From NCBI RefSeq assembly GCF_026013415.1, contig NZ_JAPDOK010000002.1, positions 558,001 through 622,000 of the forward strand: a stretch of DNA of 64,000 nucleotides, given 5' to 3'. Source of the DNA: Sphingomonas caeni (GTDB lineage: Bacteria > Pseudomonadota > Alphaproteobacteria > Sphingomonadales > Sphingomonadaceae). The notes beneath the pieces were generated by a model. The model was not told where the DNA came from, did not search any database, and worked only from the letters and a program-made list of their open reading frames with translations. The position numbers and the translations under genes are program-made. Positions 16,861 to 25,038 of this stretch are shown here, one piece after another (within the stretch, counting starts at the first letter, position 1; each line of letters opens with the position of its first letter).

Positions 16861-16995
16861 GCCCTCTCCCTTTGGGAGAGGGAGGGGACCCGCCGCGAAG
16901 CGGTGGGGAGGGTGAGGGTGAATGGCTGAGGCGGTCACCCTCATCCTTCCCACTGCCTTCGGCAGCGGGCCCCTTCCTTCTCCCGATGGGAGAAC
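16861..16995. repeat. intergenic inverted repeat, family A (variant)
   Basis: CCCTCTCCC-ttt-GGGAGAGGG at the left and a related hairpin ending CTTCTCCCGATGGGAGAA at the right surround GAAGCGG and CTTCGGCAG blocks. It lies between the dipeptidase and ribF genes, both on the minus strand. Confidence 0.75.
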
Positions 16996-17001
16996 GAGTT
17001 T

Positions 17002-18174
17002 TTACGCCCTCGGCACCAACCCCGCCCGGATCACGCGCAGGACGTTGCCGCCCATCACCTTGCGGATATCTTCGGGGGTGAAGCCGCGGTCGACCAAGGC
17101 CTGGGTGATCACCGAAATCTGCGAGATGTCGAAGCCGGTGGTCACCGCGCCGTCGAAATCCGAGCCGAGCCCGACATGATCGATCCCCACCAGATCGCGG
17201 ACATAGGCGATCGTCCGGGCGATCTCGCTGGGCGCGGTCGAGCAGATCGCGGCGTCCCAATAGCCGATGCCGATCACCCCGCCGGTCTTCGCGACGCCGC
17301 GGATCTCGTCGTCGGTGAGATTGCGGTTCTCCTTGCAGACGGCCTGCACGCCGCCATGGCTGGAGACCACCGGCCGGGTCGCGACGCGCAATATGTCGGC
17401 GACCGAGGCGTGGCTCGAATGGGCGATGTCGACGATCATGCCGAGCTGCTCCATCCGCGCGACCGTCTGGAAGCCGAGCGGGGTCAGCCCGCCCTTCTTC
17501 TCGCCGTGCATCGATCCGGCCAGCTCATTGTCGAAGAAATGGGCGAGGCCCGCCATGCGGAAGCCGGCATGATAGAGCACATCGATATTGGCGAGCCGGC
17601 CCTCCATGTCCTGCAGCCCCTCGATCGAGAGCATGCCGCCCACGACCTTCCGGCCCGCCCCGCGGTCGGCGAGGAGCCGGTCGAGATCGGCGGGGGTGCG
17701 GATCACGCGGAGCTGTCCGTTCGAGGCCGCCGCCGCGGCGTCGAGCTTCTGCGCGTGCCAGAGCGAGCGCTGGAGCAGCGACGTCCAGGTGCGCGGCGGC
17801 TGGAGCTGGGCGATGGTGAGGAGGGTGATATTGTCGGTCTTGTCGCTGTTCGACGCGTAATTCTGGCCCTTGGGAGTCTTGGTGACCGAGGAGAAGACCT
17901 GGAGCGCGACATTGCCCTCGATCAGGCGCGGGAGGTCGATCTGGCCGCGGGTCGCGCGCTTGTCGAGGTTGCGGCTCCACATCAGCGTGTCGCCATGCAT
18001 GTCGGCGATCTGGAGGCCGGCGTGGAGCTTCGCGGTCTCGGGCGTGACCTGGGGGAGATTGGTCGCGACGACCTTGTTCATGTCCGATTCGACGATACCC
18101 GGCGCGAAGCCGAAGAAACCGATCGCGCCGATAATCAGGAGGATCAGCAGCCCCCACAGGATCTTCTTGATCAT
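17002..18174 (-). CDS. membrane dipeptidase (peptidase M19 family)
   Basis: A 390-residue protein with an N-terminal membrane anchor (IKKILWGLLILLIIGAIGFF). The M19 zinc motif ADMHGDT is near residue 60, followed by EGLQDMEG, VDIAHSSHAS, SSHGGVQAVC and DHVGLGSDFDGA. This family hydrolyses dipeptides, including some with D-residues, at the cell surface or in the periplasm. The start overlaps the folA stop by ATGA, so it is translated with folA. Confidence 0.92.
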   Translation of the reverse strand: MIKKILWGLLILLIIGAIGFFGFAPGIVESDMNKVVATNLPQVTPETAKLHAGLQIADMHGDTLMWSRNLDKRATRGQIDLPRLIEGNVALQVFSSVTKTPKGQNYASNSDKTDNITLLTIAQLQPPRTWTSLLQRSLWHAQKLDAAAAASNGQLRVIRTPADLDRLLADRGAGRKVVGGMLSIEGLQDMEGRLANIDVLYHAGFRMAGLAHFFDNELAGSMHGEKKGGLTPLGFQTVARMEQLGMIVDIAHSSHASVADILRVATRPVVSSHGGVQAVCKENRNLTDDEIRGVAKTGGVIGIGYWDAAICSTAPSEIARTIAYVRDLVGIDHVGLGSDFDGAVTTGFDISQISVITQALVDRGFTPEDIRKVMGGNVLRVIRAGLVPRA

Positions 18175-18647
18175 CGCACCCGCTCCAGCCTGACGAAGCT
18201 GTAGGCTGGGCGCCCCGCTTCGCTCGGGAAATCCTCGCGCGCCGTCTCGCGCCATTCAAGTCCAAAGGGCGGGACGGTGGCGTCGCCTTCGATGTCGCCA
18301 TGGACCTCGGTCAGCTCGATCGCGTCGGCCTGGGGCAGGAAGATCGCAAAGATCTCTGCGCCGCCGATCACCGCGACCTCGCCCTCTCCCGCGAGCGCCA
18401 GCGCTTCCTGGGGCGTATGCGCCACCTCGGCGCCCTCGGCCTGCCAGCCGCGGTCGCGCGTCAGCACGATATGGCGGCGGCCGGGGAGCGGAACGGGCAA
18501 GCTTTCGAAGGTCTTGCGGCCCATGATCATCGGCTTGCCCATCGTCTGCGCCTTGAAGCGCTTGAGGTCGGCGGGCAGGCGCCAGGGCAGCGCGCCGTCC
18601 CGGCCGATGACGCCGTTGGCGGCGCGGGCGAGGTGGAAGGTGATCAC
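18171..18647 (-). CDS. folA: dihydrofolate reductase
   Basis: A 158-residue enzyme that reduces dihydrofolate to tetrahydrofolate with NADPH. Motifs: ANGVIGRDGALPWRLPADL, MIMGRKTFESLP, and VIGGAEIFAIFLP. The start is a GTG at 18647 giving MITFHLARAANG; a GGGGAGG Shine-Dalgarno lies 6 nt upstream. That site is the arm of the repeat at 18653-18809, so the repeat has taken over ribosome binding. The gene follows thyA and overlaps the dipeptidase gene downstream. Confidence 0.93.
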   Translation of the reverse strand: MITFHLARAANGVIGRDGALPWRLPADLKRFKAQTMGKPMIMGRKTFESLPVPLPGRRHIVLTRDRGWQAEGAEVAHTPQEALALAGEGEVAVIGGAEIFAIFLPQADAIELTEVHGDIEGDATVPPFGLEWRETAREDFPSEAGRPAYSFVRLERVR

Positions 18648-18652
18648 GCAAT

Positions 18653-18809
18653 TCCTCCCCGGAACGGGGAGGGGGACCATGCGAAGCACGGTGGAGGGGC
18701 CGCGCCGCAGGCGCGGGAGTCGCTTTCCGCGAGGGACACCGCCGTCTGCGCGGCGGCCCCTCCACCACCAGCTTCGCTGGCGGTCCCCCTCCCTGTTCCG
18801 GGGAGGAAT
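18653..18809. repeat. intergenic inverted repeat, family A, carrying the folA ribosome binding site
   Basis: The outer arms (about 18653-18680 and 18782-18809) are nearly perfect complements, and each also contains its own hairpin; the one beside folA is CCTCCCC-ggaac-GGGGAGG at 18654-18672. The element fills the thyA-folA gap. The folA Shine-Dalgarno lies within the paired region. Confidence 0.85.
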
Positions 18810-18818
18810 TTGGCGGCC

Positions 18819-19613
18819 TCAAACAGCAACGGGTGCCTTGATATGCGCCTGCGCCTCATAGCCATGGAGCGCGAAATCCTCATACTCGTACGCGTCGATG
18901 CCCGGCGGCTTGCGCAGGATCTCCAGCCTCGGCAGCGGTCCCGGCTCGCGGCTCAGCTGCTCGCGCGCCTGTTCGAGATGATTCGAATAGAGGTGGCAGT
19001 CGCCGCCGGTCCAGATGAAGTCGCCGGGTTCGAGCCCGGTCTGCTGGGCGAGGAGCATCGTCAGCAGCGCATAGCTGGCGATGTTGAAGGGCACGCCGAG
19101 GAAGATGTCGGCCGAGCGCTGGTAGAGCTGGAGCGACAGGCGGCCGTTCGCGACATGGGTCTGGAACAGGCAGTGGCAGGGCGCCAGCGCCATGGCGTGG
19201 AGGTCGCCGGGATTCCAGGCGGAGACGATCATCCGGCGCGAGCCGGGGTTGGTTTTGATCGTCTCGATCAGCTCGGCGATCTGGTCGATATGGCGGCCGT
19301 CCGCAGCCTCCCAGTCGCGCCATTGCTTGCCGTAGACGGGGCCGAGATCGCCATTCTCATCAGCCCATTCATCCCAGATCGAGCATTTGCGCTCCTGCAG
19401 CCAGCGCACATTGGTGTCGCCGCGCAGGAACCAGAGCAATTCGACGATGATCGCGCGGGTGAAGAGCTTCTTGGTGGTGAGCAGCGGGAACCCCTTGCCC
19501 AGATCGAAGCGCATCTGGTGGCCGAACACGCTGAGCGTGCCGGTGCCGGTGCGGTCCATCGCCTCGGCGCCGCTAGTGAGCGCGCGTTCCATCAGGTCGA
19601 GATATTGACGCAT
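18819..19613 (-). CDS. thyA: thymidylate synthase
   Basis: A 264-residue enzyme, the same length as the Escherichia coli protein, that methylates dUMP to dTMP. Catalytic Cys146 is in [10 protein letters not shown]. Other signatures are [12 protein letters not shown], the phosphate-binding [29 protein letters not shown] and the C-terminal IKAPVAV. The start [12 protein letters not shown] at 19613 matches the family. It precedes folA, which recycles the dihydrofolate produced here. Confidence 0.98.
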   Translation of the reverse strand: MRQYLDLMERALTSGAEAMDRTGTGTLSVFGHQMRFDLGKGFPLLTTKKLFTRAIIVELLWFLRGDTNVRWLQERKCSIWDEWADENGDLGPVYGKQWRDWEAADGRHIDQIAELIETIKTNPGSRRMIVSAWNPGDLHAMALAPCHCLFQTHVANGRLSLQLYQRSADIFLGVPFNIASYALLTMLLAQQTGLEPGDFIWTGGDCHLYSNHLEQAREQLSREPGPLPRLEILRKPPGIDAYEYEDFALHGYEAQAHIKAPVAV

Positions 19614-19741
19614 GCGGGGAAAGTAGCGGCGCGGGTGCCTCGCGCCAAGCGGGCACACTATCTCCGTTGTGGATGAAAGCGCCTCGGGATCGGAGCTTGT
19701 AGCGCTTCGAGGCGGGGCGGCGGGGTGGCAGCAGGGCCGTC

Positions 19742-20143
19742 ATGACGCTGCTCGCGCCGATCCCGCTGCCGGAGCGGCTCGCCGATGCCGAGGCGGCGGA
19801 GCGGCTGTTCGCCCCGCTGGCCAAGGAGGCGGTGGAGGTGGTCGTCTTCGTCTATCTCGACGCCGAACGGCGCGTGCTGGGGATGCGCCAGTCGCGCTCG
19901 CTTGCGCACGATACGCATGAGGTGCCGGTGCGCGAGGTGGCGATCGATGCGCTGGCCTGGGACGCAGCGGGGGTGGTGATGGCGCACAACCATCCGAGCG
20001 GCGACCCGACCCCGAGCCGCGCCGACCGCGACGCGACGCGGCGGATCGTGCGGGCGCTGGAGCCGCTGGGGGTCAGGCTGCTCGACCATTTGATCGTCGC
20101 GCGCGGCGGGGCGACGAGTTTCCGGTCGCTGGGGCTGCTCTAG
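19742..20143 (+). CDS. short RadC-like JAB/MPN-domain protein
   Basis: A 133-residue RadC homologue that contains only the JAB metalloprotease-like domain and lacks the N-terminal helix-hairpin-helix part. The JAMM residues are all present: Glu65 in VREVAI, His82 and His84 in AHNHPSGDPTP, Ser92 and Asp95. RadC function in repair is disputed, so I give no process. It diverges from thyA and its last bases overlap a convergent methyltransferase gene. Confidence 0.85.
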   Translation: MTLLAPIPLPERLADAEAAERLFAPLAKEAVEVVVFVYLDAERRVLGMRQSRSLAHDTHEVPVREVAIDALAWDAAGVVMAHNHPSGDPTPSRADRDATRRIVRALEPLGVRLLDHLIVARGGATSFRSLGLL

Positions 20144-20874
20144 CTGCCCTTGGGCTCGCCGGCCGCCCCGGCGCTCCTGCACGGCTTGATGTTCTGCGGC
20201 TCGGGGCGTTCGCCTTCGGCCTTGAAGATTGCGATATAGCCGCCCGCGCTCGGCATCTGCTGGATCGAGACGAGCGTGTAGCCGACCGCGGCGAATTCGC
20301 ATTTGAGCAGATCGGGCGGGGTGCCGTGGTTCTGGGTCGGGCGGTCGGCATCGACCACGATCACCTGGCCGTCGGGCTTGAGCGAGGGGCGCAGCCGCCA
20401 GAGGAACTCGTAGGGGCTCTCGATCTCGTGATACATATGGACCATCAGCACGCGGTCGAAGCTCGCCTCGGGGAGGCGCGGATCGGCGGGGAGGCCGAGG
20501 CGGACGCTGACATTGTCGAGCCGCTCGCGGCTGACGCGGGTCGCCAGCTCGTCGCGGGTCTTGGGGACGATATCCTCGGCCAGCACGCGGCCGTCCTTGC
20601 CCACGCGGTTGGACAGGCGGATCGTGTAATAGCCCTCGCCCGCGCCGATATCGGCGACGGTCATGCCGCTCCTGATGCCGGCCAGGTCCATGACGCGCTC
20701 GGCTTCGTTGAGCCGGTCGCGCGATTCCTCGTTCGACCAGCGCGCCGAGACGATCGTGGCGACGGGGCGGTCGGCGGCGGGGAAGCCGTAATTCTGCGTG
20801 GCCGATTTGCGGAAGGGCGTGGGACTGCCATCGCAGCCAGCAAGCAGCATCAGCGCGGCTAGACAGGTCAGCAT
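20140..20874 (-). CDS. predicted lipoprotein with class I methyltransferase domain
   Basis: The protein has 244 residues. The N terminus is a lipoprotein signal (MLTCLAALMLLAGC, lipobox LAGC). A Rossmann methyltransferase fold follows, with VADIGAGEGYYTIRLSNRVG as the SAM-binding motif, then VRLGLPADPRLPEASFDRVLMVHMYHEI and DGQVIVVDADRP. The coupling of an export signal with a SAM-dependent fold is odd because SAM is cytoplasmic. It follows prfB after 17 nt with a GGGGGAG site, so the two are probably cotranscribed. Confidence 0.75.
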   Translation of the reverse strand: MLTCLAALMLLAGCDGSPTPFRKSATQNYGFPAADRPVATIVSARWSNEESRDRLNEAERVMDLAGIRSGMTVADIGAGEGYYTIRLSNRVGKDGRVLAEDIVPKTRDELATRVSRERLDNVSVRLGLPADPRLPEASFDRVLMVHMYHEIESPYEFLWRLRPSLKPDGQVIVVDADRPTQNHGTPPDLLKCEFAAVGYTLVSIQQMPSAGGYIAIFKAEGERPEPQNIKPCRSAGAAGEPKGS

Positions 20875-20891
20875 CGGCACGCTCCCCCGGA

Positions 20892-22019
20892 TCAATCGAC
20901 ATCCTCCACTTCGACCTTCTCGCCGGTCACGCGCTGCGAGAGCGCGGCGGCCATGAAGGCATCGAGATCGCCATCGAGCACGTCCGAGGGCGAAGTGGAA
21001 GTGACTCCGGTGCGCAGGTCCTTCACCAGCTGGTAGGGCTGGAGGACATAGGAGCGGATCTGGTGGCCCCAGCCGATCTCGGTCTTGGCCTGGTAATCGG
21101 TGTTCGCGGCCTCCTCGCGCTTGCGCAGCTCGGCTTCGTAGAGCCGCGCCTTGAGCATCCCCATCGCGGTCGCGCGGTTCTTGTGCTGCGAACGGTCGTT
21201 CTGGCTGGCGACGATGATTCCCGAGGGCACATGGGTGATGCGCACCGCCGAATCGGTGGTGTTGACGTGCTGCCCGCCCGCGCCCGAGGCGCGATAGGTA
21301 TCGATCTTGAGGTCGGCGGGATTGATGTCGATGTCGATATCGTCGTCGATCACCGGATAGACCCACACCGACGAGAAGCTGGTGTGGCGGCGCGCGGCGC
21401 TGTCATAGGGCGAGATGCGGACGAGGCGGTGCACGCCGCTCTCGGTCTTGGCATAGCCATAGGCGTTCTCGCCCTTGACCAGCAACGTCGCGGACTTGAT
21501 CCCGGCCTGCTCGCCCGCGTGGAAATCGATCAGCTCGACCTTGTAGCCGTGCCGCTCGGCCCAGCGCGTATAGGCGCGCTGGAGCATCCCGGCCCAGTCC
21601 TGGCTCTCGGTGCCGCCCGCGCCCGCGTTGATCTCGATATAGGTGTCGTTGGCGTCGGCCTCGCCCGAGAGCAAAGCCTGCACCTTGTCCTCGGCGGCGC
21701 GCTTGGCCAGCAGCGCGAGCGCGGTGGTGCCCTCGGCCGCCATTTCCTCGTCGCCCTCGGCCTCGGCGAGTTCGATCAGCTCGACCGTATCGGCCATTTC
21801 CTGCTCGATCGCGCGGGTGGCGCCGATCGCCGCGTCGAGCCGGCGGCGCTCGCGCATCACCTCCTGCGCGGCCTTGGCGTCGTTCCACAGGGTCGGATCC
21901 TCGACGCGCGCATTGAGCTCGTCGAGCCGGCGCAGCGCGCGGTCCCAATCGAGGAAGCGGCGCAGCAGCGCGAGCGCTTCGTTGATCCTGTCGACATTGG
22001 CCTGCGCTTCGGCGCGCAT
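20892..22019 (-). CDS. prfB: peptide chain release factor 2
   Basis: A 375-residue release factor for UGA and UAA codons. The peptidyl-hydrolysis GGQ motif is at 248-250 (ASGAGGQHVNTTDSAV). The codon-recognition tripeptide is SPY at 203-205 (RISPYDSAARRHTSF) in place of SPF. The frame is continuous from MRAEAQANVDRINEA, so there is no programmed frameshift. ATG at 22019 is preferred over an upstream start. Confidence 0.96.
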   Translation of the reverse strand: MRAEAQANVDRINEALALLRRFLDWDRALRRLDELNARVEDPTLWNDAKAAQEVMRERRRLDAAIGATRAIEQEMADTVELIELAEAEGDEEMAAEGTTALALLAKRAAEDKVQALLSGEADANDTYIEINAGAGGTESQDWAGMLQRAYTRWAERHGYKVELIDFHAGEQAGIKSATLLVKGENAYGYAKTESGVHRLVRISPYDSAARRHTSFSSVWVYPVIDDDIDIDINPADLKIDTYRASGAGGQHVNTTDSAVRITHVPSGIIVASQNDRSQHKNRATAMGMLKARLYEAELRKREEAANTDYQAKTEIGWGHQIRSYVLQPYQLVKDLRTGVTSTSPSDVLDGDLDAFMAAALSQRVTGEKVEVEDVD

Positions 22020-22126
22020 GTTGTTCACTCCAGATACGGTCGGCGGGCACATCGAAGGCCCGTAAAGTTGCGCCGCACTAACAGCAGCATGGGCGGTTAG
22101 GAAGAGCGGCAGACTGTCCCAAACCC

Positions 22127-22206
22127 GTCATCCCGGCGAAGGCCGGGACCCAGAGTCACGAGCGATGTCCTTTGTGACTCTGGATCCCGGCCTTCGCCGG
22201 GATGAC
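22127..22206. repeat. intergenic inverted repeat, family B copy 2
   Basis: Arms at 22127-22159 and 22174-22206 are complementary over 33 bp with one mismatch. It lies between mrcA and prfB, both on the minus strand. Confidence 0.92.
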
Positions 22207-22217
22207 GCACAGAGAAA

Positions 22218-24728
22218 CTAGTAAATCCCGCCCTCGCGCTCCTGGAATTCCTGGTCGCCCGATTCCTGGCGGTGCTCGACCTTGCGCTCTTCCTGCTTGG
22301 GGACCTCTTCCTCGTCTTCCTTGCGGTTGCGGCGCAGGTCGGTCTGGGGCTTGAACGCCTCCCAGATGATCGCCGACTTGGGATCGTTCGACGGCCAGCC
22401 GCCGGTGACGCGCTTGCCGGTGACGCGGTCGATGCGGACCATGCGGATGCCCGCGGGAGCGACGAAGGGGAGCTTCTCCATCCCCTCGAAGGCGGGGATG
22501 GCGAACTGCTTGAAGATCGGCGCGGCGATCGATCCGCCTTGGGCATAGCCGCCCAGATTGGTGGGCGTATCATAGCCGATATAGAGGCCCGCGATCATCT
22601 GGGGGCTGCCGCCGACGAACCACACATCGGTCGGGCCCGAGGTGGTGCCGGTCTTGCCCATGAGGGGGCGGTTCAGGTCGCGCAGGATCGTCGCGGTGCC
22701 GCGCTGGATCACGCCCTCGGTGATATGGACGATCTGATAGGCGCTCATCGCCTCGACCACCTGCTTGCCCTTGATCGCCGGGCGCGGCATCGGCTTGCCG
22801 TCCCAATCGGGCATGTTGCAGCCGTCGCACGGGCGCCAATTCTCGGGCCAGATCACCTCGCCGCGGCGGTTCTGGACGAAATCGACCAGCGTGGGATTGA
22901 GCCCCCGGCCCTGATTCACCAGGATCGAATAGGCGTTGACCATCCGCATCACCGTGGTCTCGCCCGCGCCCAGCGCATAGCTCAGATAGGGCGGGAATTT
23001 CTGCTTCGAGACGCCGACGCGCTGGATCAGATCGACGACATTCTCCATGCCGACTTCGTTGGCGGCCTGGACGGTCATCAGGTTGCGCGATTGCTCGATG
23101 CCCCAGCGCAGCGTCTTGGGGCCCGCGCCCGCCGAGTTGCCGAAATTGCGGAAGCATTTCTTGCCGAGCGCGGCGCCTTGATAGACGCAGAAGGGCCCGT
23201 CGACGATGATCGAGGCGGGGGTGAGCCCCTGCTCCATGGCTGCCGCATAGACGATCGGCTTGATCGTCGATCCCGGCTGACGCTGCGCCTGGGTGGCGCG
23301 GTTGAAGCTTTGGATGCGCGAATCGAACCCGCCCTGCATCGCGAGGATGCGCCCGGTGCGCGGATCCTCGACCACCATCCCGCCCGATACCTTGGGGACG
23401 CTGCGCAGCGCGAACACGCCGCCTTCGGGGGCGACCGCGATGATGTCGCCCACCTGGATCGCGTTGAACGCGGTGTTGCCGCCGCCGCGCACCGGCATCG
23501 ACGCGGCATATTGCGGAAGGGCCGAGGTGCGACCGTCCTCGAAGCCGATCTGCCACGACTGGCCACTGCGCGCGATCACGATCGCGGCGCGCCAGTCCTC
23601 ATAGTCGAGGCCGATATTGGTGTTGAGCAGCGCCTGCTGCCACGCGCTCCCCTTGATCTCGACATGGCCGAGCGCGCCCGACCAGCCGCGCCCGCGCTCG
23701 TAGCGCAGCAGGCCGTCGCGCAGCGCCTTTTGCGCATAGGCCTGGAGCTTGGGATCGAGCGAGGTGCGCACCCACAGCCCGCCCGAATAGACGCTATAGG
23801 GGCCGGCTTGGTCGTTCTCGCCGAACTTTTCGATCAGCCAGCGGCGGACCTCCTCGACGAAATAGCCGCCGACGCGCTCGAACTTCGGCGTCTGGCGCGG
23901 CACGGTGCCGAGCGGCTCGGCGACGGCGCCGTCATGCTGCTGCTGGTTGATGAAGCCCTTGGCGAGCATCTGCCCCAGCACCCAGTTGCGGCGATCGAGC
24001 GCGCGCTGGGTGTTGCGGTCGGGATCGTAATTGGCCGGGCCCTTGGGCAGGATGGCGAGATAGGCCATCTGCGCGATGCTCAGCTCCTTCAGATCCTTGC
24101 CGAAATAGGCATGGGACGCGGCATCGACGCCGCCCGCGTTGCGGCCGAGCTCGATCGAATTGAGATAGAGCTCGAGGATCTGCTGCTTGGTGAGCGTATC
24201 CTCGATGCGATAGGCGAGGATCGCCTCGCGCAGCTTGCGGGTATAGCTTGCCTCGTTGCCGACGAGCAGGTTCTTGGCGACCTGCTGGGTGATGGTCGAG
24301 GTGCCGCGCGGGGTGTCGCCGCTGACCAGGCCCTGCAGCGCGGCGCGGATCAGGCCGGGATAATCGAGCCCGTGATGCTCGAAGAAGCTGGCATCCTCGG
24401 CGGCGAGATAGGCCTTGACCAGCAGGTCGGGATATTCGGCATAGCTCAGCTGGACGCGGCGCTCGCGGGCATAGCTGTGGATCGGCGACCCGTCGACCGA
24501 GCGGACATAGGTGGGCAGCGGCGGCTCATAGGTTCTCAGCGTCTCGACCGAGGGCAGGTTGCGCGCGACGAACAGCCAGATCAGGAACCAGAGAAGGCCG
24601 ATGAAGAAGGCGAGCCCCGCGACGATGCGGAACCACCAGCGATGGCGCACGCGCTCGAACCAGCCGCGAAGGCCGCCGATCTCGCGCGTGAGGCGCATCT
24701 TGATGGTGGAGGGTTCGGTCGCGGCCAT
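22218..24728 (-). CDS. mrcA: penicillin-binding protein 1A (glycosyltransferase/transpeptidase)
   Basis: An 836-residue class A PBP that polymerises and cross-links peptidoglycan. A short cytoplasmic part and one membrane helix (about 34-54) precede the GT51 domain with EDASFFEHHGLD, GTSTITQQVAKNLL and KLREAILAYRIE. After an OB-like insert, the transpeptidase motifs are QPGSTIKP (Ser nucleophile), SRN, and KTGTTSGPTD. The C terminus is charged (RKEDEEEVPKQEERK). An internal ATG ten residues in is possible. Confidence 0.95.
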   Translation of the reverse strand: MAATEPSTIKMRLTREIGGLRGWFERVRHRWWFRIVAGLAFFIGLLWFLIWLFVARNLPSVETLRTYEPPLPTYVRSVDGSPIHSYARERRVQLSYAEYPDLLVKAYLAAEDASFFEHHGLDYPGLIRAALQGLVSGDTPRGTSTITQQVAKNLLVGNEASYTRKLREAILAYRIEDTLTKQQILELYLNSIELGRNAGGVDAASHAYFGKDLKELSIAQMAYLAILPKGPANYDPDRNTQRALDRRNWVLGQMLAKGFINQQQHDGAVAEPLGTVPRQTPKFERVGGYFVEEVRRWLIEKFGENDQAGPYSVYSGGLWVRTSLDPKLQAYAQKALRDGLLRYERGRGWSGALGHVEIKGSAWQQALLNTNIGLDYEDWRAAIVIARSGQSWQIGFEDGRTSALPQYAASMPVRGGGNTAFNAIQVGDIIAVAPEGGVFALRSVPKVSGGMVVEDPRTGRILAMQGGFDSRIQSFNRATQAQRQPGSTIKPIVYAAAMEQGLTPASIIVDGPFCVYQGAALGKKCFRNFGNSAGAGPKTLRWGIEQSRNLMTVQAANEVGMENVVDLIQRVGVSKQKFPPYLSYALGAGETTVMRMVNAYSILVNQGRGLNPTLVDFVQNRRGEVIWPENWRPCDGCNMPDWDGKPMPRPAIKGKQVVEAMSAYQIVHITEGVIQRGTATILRDLNRPLMGKTGTTSGPTDVWFVGGSPQMIAGLYIGYDTPTNLGGYAQGGSIAAPIFKQFAIPAFEGMEKLPFVAPAGIRMVRIDRVTGKRVTGGWPSNDPKSAIIWEAFKPQTDLRRNRKEDEEEVPKQEERKVEHRQESGDQEFQEREGGIY

Positions 24729-25038
24729 TGCGAGCGGGGTTTAGCAAGATTCGGCGGGGAGGGAAGCGGGGGGTTTCAATCCTCCCCCGCCAGGGGGAGG
24801 TGGCACGCGTAGCGTGACGGAGGGGGAGGGCAGCGGCCACTCCCGCTTCGTATCCGCCCCCTCCGACGCCCTGCGGGCGCCACCTCCCCCTGGCGGGGGA
24901 GGATTGGAATTTCAAAGCCGGGCGATGGAAGGGGGCCGGAAAAGCGCGCGCCGCTTGAATGGAGAAGAAGACGCGGGCCTTTCGAGTTTCCCTCCCATCG
25001 CCCGGGACCATTCCCCGGTTCTGGGTCGGGGAACGGCC
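24729..25038. other. 310-bp gap between amidase and PBP1A genes
   Basis: It contains one family A repeat (24779-24905). The rest, 24906-25038, is GC-rich and ends in a possible hairpin TTCCCCGG...CGGGGAA at about 25013-25035 behind the amidase stop, without a T-run. I see no gene in it. Confidence 0.6.
24779..24905. repeat. intergenic inverted repeat, family A
   Basis: Outer arms CCTCCCCCGCCAGGGGGAGG plus TGGC and its reverse complement flank GTAGCGTGACGGAGGGGGAG and a GCCCTGCGGGCGC hairpin. Each arm also folds on itself. Confidence 0.9.

Noticed and set aside
16825..16953. N-terminal extension of ribF
   Set aside because: The extra codons read through the flanking family A repeat region and show no RibF similarity.
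20892..22019. Programmed frameshift in prfB
   Set aside because: The frame is continuous from the ATG at 22019 through GGQ to the stop, with no in-frame TGA near codon 25.
22272..24812. An 846-codon open frame antisense to the PBP1A gene
   Set aside because: The minus strand encodes PBP1A with all motifs. The antisense frame is a by-product of GC-rich third positions and has biased, motif-free composition. The same applies to long antisense frames at 963-3251, 12893-14689, 26908-28737, 35974-38583 and 50121-52901.
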